Positions 26,406 to 35,781 of a stretch of DNA of 64,000 bases are shown one piece after another; position 1 is the stretch's first letter; each line of letters begins with the position of its first letter. This DNA comes from Hyphomicrobium_A sp963724945 (GTDB lineage: Bacteria > Pseudomonadota > Alphaproteobacteria > Rhizobiales > Hyphomicrobiaceae), in NCBI GenBank assembly GCA_963724945.1, contig CAVRWL010000003.1, positions 744,001 through 808,000 on the forward strand, written 5' to 3'. Below the pieces are notes generated by a model that saw nothing but the letters and a program-made list of their open reading frames with translations, was not told the origin of the DNA and did no database searches. The position numbers and the translations under genes are program-made.

Positions 26406-28310
26406 CTAGAAGTGGAACATGTCCATCATGTCGCCGATCGCCGGCTGGTTGGCGGGGACGTAGGGATTGCCGGACGGCTCGATCGGGTTTGGCAGGTTGT
26501 CGCGGCTGCGCCCACTGACGGGCGGCAAACTCCAGTTCTTCTCGATGAGCTTCAGGATGGAGACATGGTCGGTGTAGGTGTGCACGACACGGCCGCCCAT
26601 CGAATAGGGCGAGAGCACGATCATCGGAACGCGCGTGCCGTCCCCGAAAAAGTCCAAGGGCTGGATATAGCCCGAATCCCAGTAGCCCCCGCCCTCGTCG
26701 AAGGTCACCAGGACTGCGGTTCCACTCCAGAGCTGCGGCTCTTTCTGCACGGCCGTGACGAGCTTGCGCACGAAGGCCTCGTAGATATTGAGCTTCGAGC
26801 TTGCCGGGTGCCCGTCGTTGAGCCCGCTCGGCTTGACGAAGGAGACCGCCGGCAATTGCCCTTTGGCGATGTCGTCATAGAGATCGGCGAGGTCGCGGAT
26901 GTGGTCGGCGCGCAGCGCGGCATCCGTCATGATGGTCGGCGTGTACTGCAAGAAGTTGCAGATGTTGCAGTAAAGTGAGCTGCGCGGGTCCTTCAGATAG
27001 GCGTTCCAGCCCTCTCCGTAGTAGCGAAAGGACACGTCGGCCTTGAGCAGAGTGTCGCCAATGGTGGGAAGAGGCGCAGGCGGGACCGCAAAGGTCTCGC
27101 TATTGATCGCACCGGTGCCGAGGTAGCCGGGGTCATAGTTGTTGACCAGGTAATAGTGGCCGGCCTCGCAATTCGGCTTGGGCGCGTAGCGCAGAGACTT
27201 GAGGTAGTCGAGCAACGGCGCGACGCCGGGCTGCTTGGCGTCGGCGCAAGCAACGTACGATCCGCCCTTGTAGCCGTCCTGGGCGTAGTAGTTATTGGTG
27301 CCCGGTTGCGGGTTCGGGTTCTCGATCTGGTCTTTAGGTGGGACCGCCGGATGGCCGCTGCCGTCGCTGAACCAGATCGCGTCGCCGCTGCCGAGCATGA
27401 TGTGGTTGGCGCCCGTCCCGCCGTTGACGCCTTGGTGGAAGTTGTCGCTCATCGCATAGGTGTCGGCGAGCTCCTTCAGGTAAGGGGCGTCGCCCGTCCC
27501 GACGTCATAGAACCCCATGGAGGTCGAGCCCTCGCCGGTGCTCTTCTCGTCGAAATCCGTGGGCTGCGGCTTGCCGTTGCTGCCGGCGCCGACGCTGATC
27601 TCCACCCAGGGAAACAGATCGGAGAGGCAGCCGCTGGGATTGGCAGGGCTGGCATAACGGGCGGCGCAGTCCATCTGCTGCCACATCTGGAAGAAGCGAT
27701 GCACCGGGCTCGCGGAGTAATCGTCGTAGGCGATCCCGGGGGTGAGCCGATAGGGACCGCTCGGCAATGTGGTCGCGCGGGGGAGCCGCGTATCGACCGA
27801 CCTTGCCGGCAAACCCGTGGCACCCGTCAGCAGCAGCGGCAGATCTGATGTGGGAATGCCGGCGTCTAGCTCGGCCGCAACCGCGAGCGACTTGAACGGC
27901 GGCCGCCTGCGCTCGCTCTGCGCCTCGGGCGCGCCATCCGTCATCGCGGGAGGCAGGACGTCGTAGGCGTCCTTCTTGGTCGGCGCCGGATCGTACGAGG
28001 AGGTGACCTCTGCGCGATACTGTCTGGCCTCCTCGAAGTTGGGCCCCGGTGAGCCGTCGGCTTTGACGATCCCCTCGGACAGAATGTTCATGACCGACTG
28101 GCCAGGCGGCGGCACGTAGGTGCCAAAGATATGATCGAAGCTTCGGTTCTCGCCGAGGATGACGATGACGTGCTTGATCGGCGTCGTCGTCTTGTCGTCG
28201 TTGGCTGCAAGCGGGCCTGCGCACGCCTGCACCGCCGCCGCAACGAGGGCTGCGAGTGCCAGCGCGCCGAGGCGCGGCGCATGTCTTAAAGCCGCCATCC
28301 AATGCCGCAT
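26406..28310 (-). CDS. secreted phosphoesterase (phospholipase C/acid phosphatase family)
   Basis: A 634-residue exported enzyme of the phosphoesterase family that includes non-hemolytic phospholipase C and AcpA-type acid phosphatases. A signal peptide covers residues 1-30. The metal-site motif HVIVILGENRSFDHIFGTY is near residue 48, with the conserved acidic, Asn and His residues. NFHQGVNGGTGANHIMLGSGDA near 290 and VLVTFDEGGGYWDSGY near 540 are the other conserved metal-binding blocks. It could hydrolyse phosphodiesters or monoesters in the periplasm or outside. ATG 28310 is preferred over TTG 28346. It is divergent from the repeat-rich membrane protein at 28523. Confidence 0.85.
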   Translation of the reverse strand: MRHWMAALRHAPRLGALALAALVAAAVQACAGPLAANDDKTTTPIKHVIVILGENRSFDHIFGTYVPPPGQSVMNILSEGIVKADGSPGPNFEEARQYRAEVTSSYDPAPTKKDAYDVLPPAMTDGAPEAQSERRRPPFKSLAVAAELDAGIPTSDLPLLLTGATGLPARSVDTRLPRATTLPSGPYRLTPGIAYDDYSASPVHRFFQMWQQMDCAARYASPANPSGCLSDLFPWVEISVGAGSNGKPQPTDFDEKSTGEGSTSMGFYDVGTGDAPYLKELADTYAMSDNFHQGVNGGTGANHIMLGSGDAIWFSDGSGHPAVPPKDQIENPNPQPGTNNYYAQDGYKGGSYVACADAKQPGVAPLLDYLKSLRYAPKPNCEAGHYYLVNNYDPGYLGTGAINSETFAVPPAPLPTIGDTLLKADVSFRYYGEGWNAYLKDPRSSLYCNICNFLQYTPTIMTDAALRADHIRDLADLYDDIAKGQLPAVSFVKPSGLNDGHPASSKLNIYEAFVRKLVTAVQKEPQLWSGTAVLVTFDEGGGYWDSGYIQPLDFFGDGTRVPMIVLSPYSMGGRVVHTYTDHVSILKLIEKNWSLPPVSGRSRDNLPNPIEPSGNPYVPANQPAIGDMMDMFHF

Positions 28311-28522
28311 TCCGTTGTCCCATTGCTCGTCCAAGCGAGGGGCCAATCGTTAGGGGCCGATTGTGTAGGATTGTTGAAATTGCGTCGCCCTGCGGCGCGG
28401 CGCGCTGGCGGCGCACGGATGCCGCTTGCAGGCGCGGGCCCATTTCTGACATTCCTTTGCCCTCCAATTAAGCTGCCGCGCCGGCGTCGATAGGCGCGCG
28501 CGATGGTTCGGGGGGACCTCTC

Positions 28523-31048
28523 ATGAATGGCGATCAAGACAGCGAACGTCAGGAGCTGACGCCGCCAGAGCGCGATCTCCTCGACGCGATCCTGTCGGGA
28601 CGCCGCGCCGAGCTGCACGGTCAAGTCATCCGCGCCGCAATCCTGCGCGATCTGTCGATCGATGCGCGCCCGGAGGGACGGGTGCCGCCGGTCGGCATAA
28701 GTCTCAACAATGCGATCATCGAAGGGCGCCTCGATCTCGAAGGCTGCACCATCGACAAACCCTTGGTCTTTCTGCACTGCCACTTCAAGCCGCTCCCGGG
28801 CGAGGACACGGCACTGCACCTGCGCGATGTGCGCCTGAAGCGGATCGCCCTTTATGAGTGTAAGGTCGCGGGCGCGATCAAGGCCGATCGGTCTCACTTC
28901 GAGACCGCCTTCTTTCTCACCTCGAGCACGGTCAGCGGCATGATCCGCCTGCGCGGCGCTTCGGTCGGCGAAGCGCTGGCGATGGACGAGACGCACATCG
29001 ACAATCCCGGCAACACAGCGATTCTCGCCGACGGCCTGCGTCTTGGAGGACCTTGGATTCTGCGTAGCGCCGCCGTCAATGGAGAGATCCGTTTCGCTGG
29101 TGCACGTATCAGCGGCGGCATGCTGTGGGAGGACTGCAAGCTCAAGAACGGCGGCATCGCGGTGAACGCCGACGGCGCGACCGGCGATGGCCCATGGGTG
29201 CTGCGTCGGGCCGCAATTGAAGGTGGCGTGCGCCTGCGCGGCATGAGCGTCAAAGCCATCGACGCTCAGAACGCGCAGATCGCCGGCGGCGTAGAGGCGT
29301 TCAACGGCCGCGGCGCGTCGATCGGCAGCGATCTCGTGCTGGATGGGGCGAAAATCGCCGGCGGCGTTCTCCTCGGCCGCGCGCACATCGGCGGAGAGCT
29401 CTCCGCCCGCGGCGCCCAGATCACGGGCCCCGGGCAAGACTGGGCGGTGGCGGCAGGCGGCCTGATCGTCGAGCAGGGCGTTTCGATCTCCGGGGCCAAG
29501 CTCGCAGGCGGGATTTCCTTGGCGGGCGCCCGGATCGGCCAGGGCCTCAGCGCGAGCAGCGTCGAGATCGACGGCCACGGCCGCGCCATCGAGGCCGACG
29601 TGGTGCAGATCGGCGGCAACTGGATCATGCGCGGCGCCAAGATCAAAGGCAGCGTCCGCTTCGCCGGGGCTGAGATAAACGGACAGGTCGCCTTCACGGA
29701 AAGCCAATTCGAGGGCGGGGGCGATCTCGCCATCCGCGCCGACGGGGCCTCGATTCGCGGCGGATGGTTCATGGGGCGCGCACAGATCCACGGGCTCGTC
29801 AGGCTCCCGGCCGCCAGGCTCGGCAATGAGATGCGGCTGCGGGCCAGCAAGATAGAGGTGAAGGGCGGCCCGGCGTTCTTCGCCAACGGCGTCAGGATCG
29901 CGCGCGAATTGGTGCTCGACGCTGGCTTCGAGACGAAAGGCGGCGTCGCTCTCGATCACGCGGAGATCGAAGGCCAGATCGATCTGTCGGGCAGCCGCAT
30001 CGTGTCTGCGGCGCTTGCGCGTGGGAGCGAGCCGCACAAGGGCGGCTATGATGCGCTTCTGGAGGCCCGCTATGACGAGGTCGCGCTGAGCTTGGTCGAT
30101 GCTCGTCTCGACCGGCTCATCATGCCGCACACGGCCGCCGACCGGCCGCGCGGCATTGTCGACTTGTCGCGCGCGCACGTGGGAAGCTACGAGGATGCCG
30201 CCGCCGCGTGGCCCCCGCCGCTCTTGGCGCGCAAAGGCGCGCGCGGGCGCAGTGTGGATGGTCGCGACATCGATCATCTGGTTGTGGACGGCTTCGTCTA
30301 CGACCATCTGGAAAATCCCGCTGGCATGCCAGCGGAGCAGGCTTCTCAGCGGGCAAGCGACGGCCGCGCCGCCCGCATGCGCGTGCATTGGCTCGAAGGC
30401 CAATCGGCGCACGATCTGGAGACGCACTTCAAGCCGCAGGCCTGGCTGCAGCTGTCGCGGCGGCTTTCCGCGCAGGGCTATCACGACGACGCCCGCGAGA
30501 TCGCGATCGCGCGACGCCGGCGCCACCGCAAGGGACGATCCACCGGGCGCGGCGCCAAGCTGCAGGGCTGGCTGCTCGACGCCTTCGCTCTCTACGGGTT
30601 CAACCCATGGAGGACCGTCACCTGGATGGTCTTCTTTATTCTCGCTTTTGCCGGCGTCTGGTTCTGGGCAGCTCAGGGCTGCGCCAGCACCGACTGCAAG
30701 GACGAGCGCGTCTTCATCATGGCGCTCAAGGGCAATTTCGGACAGGACGATGCTCGCGCGGCGGCGAACTACCCCGCCTTCGCGCCGCTCGCCTACTCGT
30801 TCGACGTGTTCATTCCTTTCGTCGATTTTGGCTACAAGGAGCACTGGCGACCGGCCCTGAGCTACCGCCCGCTTGCCGAATGGTCGCTTCCGGATTGGCC
30901 GTGGCTGCGGCAACGGACCCTGACGCTGACGCTCGGCAGCATGCTCTACGCGCTCTATGTCCTCGAGATGCTGATCGGTCTGGTCCTGACTTCACTGGCG
31001 GTGACCGGGTTCACTGGACTGCTGAAAGGCGACGAGGACCCAAGGTGA
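28523..31048 (+). CDS. 841-residue repeat-rich membrane protein, predicted beta-helix plus C-terminal membrane spans
   Basis: The function is not known. Residues about 70-560 consist of about twenty imperfect units of roughly 20 residues with a small-residue ladder, for example GAKIAGGVLLGRAHIGGEL and GARIGQGLSASSVEIDGHG. This strongly suggests a right-handed beta-helix related to pentapeptide-repeat proteins. Residues about 625-700 contain the segment HFKPQAWLQLSRRLSAQGYH and DDAREIAIARRRRHR, known to me from bacterial repeat proteins where it precedes membrane helices. Two or three spans follow (about 705-725 and 800-825), with a CASTDC pair between them. The start has a GGGGGGA site upstream. 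There is no signal peptide, so the helix domain probably faces the cytoplasm. Confidence 0.7.
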   Translation: MNGDQDSERQELTPPERDLLDAILSGRRAELHGQVIRAAILRDLSIDARPEGRVPPVGISLNNAIIEGRLDLEGCTIDKPLVFLHCHFKPLPGEDTALHLRDVRLKRIALYECKVAGAIKADRSHFETAFFLTSSTVSGMIRLRGASVGEALAMDETHIDNPGNTAILADGLRLGGPWILRSAAVNGEIRFAGARISGGMLWEDCKLKNGGIAVNADGATGDGPWVLRRAAIEGGVRLRGMSVKAIDAQNAQIAGGVEAFNGRGASIGSDLVLDGAKIAGGVLLGRAHIGGELSARGAQITGPGQDWAVAAGGLIVEQGVSISGAKLAGGISLAGARIGQGLSASSVEIDGHGRAIEADVVQIGGNWIMRGAKIKGSVRFAGAEINGQVAFTESQFEGGGDLAIRADGASIRGGWFMGRAQIHGLVRLPAARLGNEMRLRASKIEVKGGPAFFANGVRIARELVLDAGFETKGGVALDHAEIEGQIDLSGSRIVSAALARGSEPHKGGYDALLEARYDEVALSLVDARLDRLIMPHTAADRPRGIVDLSRAHVGSYEDAAAAWPPPLLARKGARGRSVDGRDIDHLVVDGFVYDHLENPAGMPAEQASQRASDGRAARMRVHWLEGQSAHDLETHFKPQAWLQLSRRLSAQGYHDDAREIAIARRRRHRKGRSTGRGAKLQGWLLDAFALYGFNPWRTVTWMVFFILAFAGVWFWAAQGCASTDCKDERVFIMALKGNFGQDDARAAANYPAFAPLAYSFDVFIPFVDFGYKEHWRPALSYRPLAEWSLPDWPWLRQRTLTLTLGSMLYALYVLEMLIGLVLTSLAVTGFTGLLKGDEDPR

Positions 31049-31225
31049 AGGGCGAGCAGGCGCCCCTCAGCGCTCTCCGGCGGTGCCCGCAAACGAGATC
31101 GGTTGTTGGTGAGACTCATCGCAGCCGAGCCGGTCTAAGTCGGGGATTGCATAGAGATTGCGCAAGCAATGCGCCCCGCGCGCAACGATCCTCTCGCTTC
31201 CCGCACCTCCGCGACTGAGCGTCCC
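31049..31225. other. intergenic spacer before the mntH promoter
   Basis: No supported gene is seen. The 278-base gap between the repeat-rich membrane protein and mntH contains only the promoter and metal-regulator box described next. Confidence 0.4.
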
Positions 31226-31277
31226 TTGACTTGTTAAGGGGTCTCGGCCTATTTTTGCAGTTGCTAATCATTTGCAA
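31226..31277 (+). promoter_or_regulatory. mntH promoter with Fur/Mur-type operator
   Basis: TTGACT (31226-31231), an 18-base spacer and TATTTT (31250-31255) form a reasonable sigma-70 promoter. Directly downstream, 31261-31277 is a 17-bp palindrome reading TTGCTAATCATTTGCAA, symmetrical as TTGC-n-AAT-C-ATT-n-GCAA. This is the form of alphaproteobacterial Fur/Mur boxes that repress mntH when manganese is plentiful. It overlaps the expected start of transcription, 50 bases before the mntH ATG. Confidence 0.7.
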
Positions 31278-31326
31278 TAAGTTGAGCGCTCCCAACAAGG
31301 ACGGGGGGAACCGGCGGATTGAGGCG

Positions 31327-32676
31327 ATGCACGATGTGGTCAAGACGGCGGATGCGATGACGATCAGCCCGGGCTGGCGTCGGGCCCGCGGCCAGCCGTC
31401 CCTGCGCGAGGTCTGGGGCTCGATTCCCGTGCGCGGAACCGGGTGGCGGCGCATGATCGCCTTCCTCGGTCCCGGCTACCTCGTCTCCGTCGGATACATG
31501 GACCCCGGCAACTGGGCGACCTCCCTCGCCGGCGGCTCCAAGTTCGGCTACACGCTTCTTTCCATTGCGCTCCTGTCCAACCTGATGGCGATCCTGCTGC
31601 AGGCGCTGTGCGCGCGGCTTGGCTTTGCCACGGGACGTGATCTGGCGCAGGCCTGCCGCGACTCCTTCTCCAAGCCCGCAAGCTATGTCCTCTGGGTGCT
31701 CGCGGAGATCGCCATCTGCGCAACCGACGTGGCCGAGGTCATCGGCACTGCGATCGGCCTCAATCTGGTGTTCGGCATTCCGCTCGAGCTCGGCGTGTTC
31801 ATCACCGCGCTCGACGTCATCCTGATCCTTTATTTGCAAAACCTCGGGTTTCGCTGGATCGAGGCCTTCGTCGTCGGCACGCTCTTGGTGATTGCCGCCT
31901 GCTTCGGCATCGAGGTCGCCATGGCGCAGCCGAACATGCGGCAGGTGATCCTCGGCTTCGCGCCGACCGTCGATATCGTGCGCAACCCCGACATGCTCTA
32001 TCTCGCGATGGGCATTCTCGGCGCGACCGTGATGCCCCACAATCTCTACCTGCACTCGTCGATCGTGCAGACGCGCATCGTCGCCGATACGCTGCCGGCA
32101 AAGCGCGAGGCGATCAAGTTTGCGACGATCGATTCAACGGTCGCGCTCATGCTGGCGCTGCTCGTCAACGCCTCGATCCTCATCCTTGCGGCTGCGACGT
32201 TTCACAAGGCCGGCCAGTACGGCGTCGCCGATCTCGAGGACGCCCAGAAGCTGCTGACGCCGCTGCTCGGGTCCGCATGGGCCGCCACGCTATTCGGCGT
32301 GGCGCTTCTGTGCTGCGGTCTCAACTCGACCGTCACCGCCACACTGTCAGGCCAGATCGTGATGGAAGGCTTCATAAACGTGCGGCTGCCGGCGTGGGCG
32401 CGCCGGCTGGCAACGCGCGGGCTAGCCATCATCCCGGCCGCTGTCGCGATCGTGCTCTACGGCGCGGCGGGAACGGGCAAGCTCTTGATCCTGAGCCAGG
32501 TCGTCCTCAGCATGCAACTGCCGTTCGCGATCGTGCCGCTCGTTATGTTCACGGCCGATAAGCGCAAGATGGGCGAGCTCGTCTCCCCGCTCTGGGTGAC
32601 AGGCCTGGCCGTGCTGGTGGCGGCCGTCGTGATCGTCCTAAACGTGAAGCTCGTGCTCGACGCGGTGACCGGTTAG
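31327..32676 (+). CDS. mntH: Nramp-family Mn2+/divalent metal transporter
   Basis: A 449-residue inner-membrane proton-coupled importer for Mn(II) and related metals. The Nramp metal-site motif of the first span, GYMDPGNWATSLAGG, is near residue 60; it holds the conserved Asp-Pro-Gly-Asn. The span 6 motif GATVMPHNLYLHSSIV is near 233, with the conserved Met-Pro-His. About eleven membrane spans are visible. I choose ATG 31327; the longer frame from 31231 would start inside the promoter. The Fur/Mur-type box upstream points to manganese-dependent repression. It converges on the RND pump gene with a 9-base gap. Confidence 0.93.
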   Translation: MHDVVKTADAMTISPGWRRARGQPSLREVWGSIPVRGTGWRRMIAFLGPGYLVSVGYMDPGNWATSLAGGSKFGYTLLSIALLSNLMAILLQALCARLGFATGRDLAQACRDSFSKPASYVLWVLAEIAICATDVAEVIGTAIGLNLVFGIPLELGVFITALDVILILYLQNLGFRWIEAFVVGTLLVIAACFGIEVAMAQPNMRQVILGFAPTVDIVRNPDMLYLAMGILGATVMPHNLYLHSSIVQTRIVADTLPAKREAIKFATIDSTVALMLALLVNASILILAAATFHKAGQYGVADLEDAQKLLTPLLGSAWAATLFGVALLCCGLNSTVTATLSGQIVMEGFINVRLPAWARRLATRGLAIIPAAVAIVLYGAAGTGKLLILSQVVLSMQLPFAIVPLVMFTADKRKMGELVSPLWVTGLAVLVAAVVIVLNVKLVLDAVTG

Positions 32677-32685
32677 CCGGCCCGT

Positions 32686-35600
32686 TTACTCGGCGGGCTC
32701 CGGCGGCGTTACGGCAGGGCTCTCGCTTGCTCCCTCGTCGCGGTGATGCTCGCGGGCGATGTAGGTGTAGACCGCAGGCGTCACGAATAGCGTGAACATC
32801 GTGCCGACCGTCATGCCGAAAGCGATGACGATGCCGATGGCAAAGCGGCTCGCCGCGCCGGCGCCGCTGGCGAAGATCAGCGGCACCATGGCGATCACCA
32901 TGGCCGCCGTGGTCATCAGGATGGGGCGCAGACGGATGGCTGCGGCCTGCTCGATCGCCTGGCGGCGGCCCAATCCCTCGTTGATCTGCAAGTGGTTGGC
33001 GTAATCGACCATGAGGATGCCATGCTTGGAGATGAGCCCGATCAGCGTCACGAGCCCGATCTGCGTGTAGATGTTGACGGTGGCGAGCCCGGCGGTCAGC
33101 GGCAGCAGTGCGCCGAAGAGCGAGGTCGGCAGCGCGATCAGGATGATCAGCGGATCGCGAAAGCTCTCGTACTGCGCCGCCAGCACCAGATAGATGACGA
33201 TGAGCGCAAAGACGAACGTGACGACGAGCCGGCTCCCTTCCTGAACGTATTGCCGGCTCTCGCCCTGGAAGTCGTAGGAGAAGCCCTCCGGCAGCAGCTC
33301 GGCGGCCTTGCCCCGGAGGAAGTCGATCGCCTCGCCGACCGTTCGCCCAGGGAAGGGGACGCCCGAGAGGATGGCTGAGTTGAGCTGCTGGAAGCTCGTC
33401 AGCGCGTTGGGCTGCACCGATTCCCTCACGTCCACGACTGTCGACAGCGGGACCAGCTGACCGGAGGAGGTTCGCACCTGGTACTGCTTGATCAGCTCGG
33501 GTTTGAGCCGGAACGCGCGCGGCACCTGCGGGATCACCTGGTAGCTGCGGCCGTACAGGTTGAAGCGATTGACCCAGTTGCCGCCGAGCAGCGTCGCTAG
33601 CGAGGCACCGATGTCCTGCATCGTGATGCCGAGCCGGTTGGCTTTGTCGTGGTCGATCTTCACCTCGACCTGCGGCGTGTCGAACTTCAAGTCGGTATCG
33701 GTGAAGATGAAGAGGCCGCTTTTTTTGGCTTCCTGCTGCATCTTGTCGAGCACCTGCGCAAGCTGCTCGTAGTCCGCCGTCGTGGTGATGACGAACTGCA
33801 GCGGCGGTCCGCCGGTCGACCCCGGCAGCGACGGCCGACCGAACGACAAGACCTGGCCGCCGGCGATGCCCGCCACCTCCGGCTGCAAGCTCTGCAAGAT
33901 CTGCGCCTGCGTCCGGTGGCGCTCCTCCCAAGGCTTGAACAGGATGCCGGCGAATGCCTGATGCACGTTGCCGCCCATGCCGTTGATGGCGAACACATGC
34001 TCCTTTTCCGGCACCTTATCGAAGATCGTGTTGAGATGGGCCGTCACCTGCTCGAGGTAGTCGAGATTGCCGATCTGCGGCGTCTTCACGATGTTGAAGA
34101 TGATGCCCTGGTCCTCGGCGGGCGCCAGCTCCTTCTGTGCCGTCGTATACATGAGCCCCGTGGCGAAGATCACGCCGACGAGCACGAACAGGGTGACGGG
34201 GCGGTAGTTGAGCGTGCGCCCGAGGCGGCGCTGGTAGCGCTTCTTGAGCCCCTCGAACCTGCGGTCGAGGAACTTGACGAAGCGCCCCGACGAAAGCTCG
34301 GAGGAGAGCAGCCTGGAGCACATCATCGGCGAAAGGGTGAGCGCGATGACGCCGGAGACGATGACCGCGCCGGCGAGCGTGAATGCGAACTCGCGAAAGA
34401 GAGCGCCTGTGAGGCCAGAGACGAAGCCGATCGGCGCATAGACGGCGGCGAGCGTGATCGTCATCGACATGATCGGCACGGCGATCTCGCGCGCTCCGGC
34501 AATGGCCGCATTGAAGGAGCTCATGCCCTGCTCAATATGGCGGTGGATGTTCTCCACGACGACGATCGCGTCGTCGACCACCAGCCCGATGGCGAGCACC
34601 AGGGCGAGGAGCGTCAGAAGATTGATCGAATAGCCGAGCGCCAGAAGCGCGAACATGACGCCAATGAGCGACAGGGGGATGGTGACGATCGGGATGAGGG
34701 TCGAGCGCAGGCTGCCGAGAAACAGGAAAATAACGACGATAACAATGAACGCCGCCTCGATCAGCGTCTTCTCGACCTCGTGGATGGAGGCATCGATGAA
34801 CTTGGTCGAGTCGTAGGCGATTGCCGCTTCGAGGCCCGGCGGCAGCTGCGACACGATCTCGGGGAACGTCTTGCGCACGTCGGAGATGACGGTCAGCGGG
34901 TTGGCGGTGGGCGTCGAATAGATGCCGATGAACACTGCCTTGAGCCCGTCGAACACTGAGGAGGAATTTGTGTTCTCGGCCCCGAGATCGATGTTGGCGA
35001 TGTCGTCGAGGCGGACGAGCGCATCGCCGCGCGCCGCGACAACGAGCCGGCCGAACGCAGCGGCGTTGTCGAGCGACGTGGCGGCGTTTATCGTCACCTG
35101 CACGAAGTCGCCTTTTATCTGTCCGGCGGCCGTCGTGAAGTTGTTGGCCGCGAGCGCGTCGTGCACCTGGGTAGGCGTCACGCCGAGCGCCGCCATCTTG
35201 TCGGGATCGAGCCAGATCCGCATCGCGAACACCTGGCCGCCGAGGATCTGCGCGTTGGCGACACCGTTGACGGTTTGCAGCTTGGGCTGCACCACGCGCG
35301 TCAGGTAGTCAGTGATCTGCGACGAGGTCATCACCTTGCTGTTGAACGACAGGTACATCAGCGCAGTGGATTCGCCGGTCTGCTTGACGACGGTGGGGTT
35401 CTGCGCCTCGCGCGGGAGCACGCTCAAGACCTGGTTGACCTTGGCCAGCACATCGGTCACGGCCCGGTCGGCATCGGCATCGAGCCGCAGGTTGAGCGTC
35501 ACCGTGCTCACGTTCTGCTGCGAGGAGGACGTGAGCGTGTCGATGCCTTCGGCGCTCGCCACCGCCTGCTGAATGGGTACGGTGATGAAGCCCTTGATCA

Positions 35601-35772
35601 GATCGGCGTTGGCGCCCGGGTACACGGTCGTGATCGTGATCGTCGTGTTGGTGAGCTCGGGGTACTGACGCACGGGCAGATTGAAGGCGGCGCTCAAGCC
35701 GACGAGCAGGATGAGCAGGCTCACGACTGAGCTCAGCACCGGCCTGCGGATGAAGATGTCGGTGAACGCCAT
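32686..35772 (-). CDS. RND efflux pump permease, HAE-1/AcrB family
   Basis: A 1028-residue inner-membrane RND transporter that exports drugs or other hydrophobic compounds with proton uptake. It starts MAFTDIFIRRPVLSSVVS, the usual N-terminus. Twelve spans in two halves are visible with large periplasmic loops. The proton-relay Asp pair is in LVVDDAIVVVENIHRH near residue 405. The length is normal for HAE-1 pumps. ATG 35772 is chosen over TTG 35775. It lies 9 bases after the adaptor gene on the same strand. No outer-membrane channel gene of the TolC/OprM type is nearby, so the channel is probably encoded elsewhere. Confidence 0.95.
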   Translation of the reverse strand: MAFTDIFIRRPVLSSVVSLLILLVGLSAAFNLPVRQYPELTNTTITITTVYPGANADLIKGFITVPIQQAVASAEGIDTLTSSSQQNVSTVTLNLRLDADADRAVTDVLAKVNQVLSVLPREAQNPTVVKQTGESTALMYLSFNSKVMTSSQITDYLTRVVQPKLQTVNGVANAQILGGQVFAMRIWLDPDKMAALGVTPTQVHDALAANNFTTAAGQIKGDFVQVTINAATSLDNAAAFGRLVVAARGDALVRLDDIANIDLGAENTNSSSVFDGLKAVFIGIYSTPTANPLTVISDVRKTFPEIVSQLPPGLEAAIAYDSTKFIDASIHEVEKTLIEAAFIVIVVIFLFLGSLRSTLIPIVTIPLSLIGVMFALLALGYSINLLTLLALVLAIGLVVDDAIVVVENIHRHIEQGMSSFNAAIAGAREIAVPIMSMTITLAAVYAPIGFVSGLTGALFREFAFTLAGAVIVSGVIALTLSPMMCSRLLSSELSSGRFVKFLDRRFEGLKKRYQRRLGRTLNYRPVTLFVLVGVIFATGLMYTTAQKELAPAEDQGIIFNIVKTPQIGNLDYLEQVTAHLNTIFDKVPEKEHVFAINGMGGNVHQAFAGILFKPWEERHRTQAQILQSLQPEVAGIAGGQVLSFGRPSLPGSTGGPPLQFVITTTADYEQLAQVLDKMQQEAKKSGLFIFTDTDLKFDTPQVEVKIDHDKANRLGITMQDIGASLATLLGGNWVNRFNLYGRSYQVIPQVPRAFRLKPELIKQYQVRTSSGQLVPLSTVVDVRESVQPNALTSFQQLNSAILSGVPFPGRTVGEAIDFLRGKAAELLPEGFSYDFQGESRQYVQEGSRLVVTFVFALIVIYLVLAAQYESFRDPLIILIALPTSLFGALLPLTAGLATVNIYTQIGLVTLIGLISKHGILMVDYANHLQINEGLGRRQAIEQAAAIRLRPILMTTAAMVIAMVPLIFASGAGAASRFAIGIVIAFGMTVGTMFTLFVTPAVYTYIAREHHRDEGASESPAVTPPEPAE

Positions 35773-35781
35773 CAAAGAAGC

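Noticed and set aside
28286..30913. 875-codon minus-strand open frame opposite the repeat-rich membrane protein gene
   Set aside because: It is the antisense shadow of the GC-rich repeats at 28523-31048. Its translation is Arg/Ala/Asp-rich low complexity without any domain or membrane pattern, while the plus-strand product shows orderly repeats and membrane spans.
33649..34959. 436-codon plus-strand open frame
   Set aside because: Antisense to the RND permease; its product is an extreme Asp/Glu/Arg/His-rich sequence typical of a shadow.
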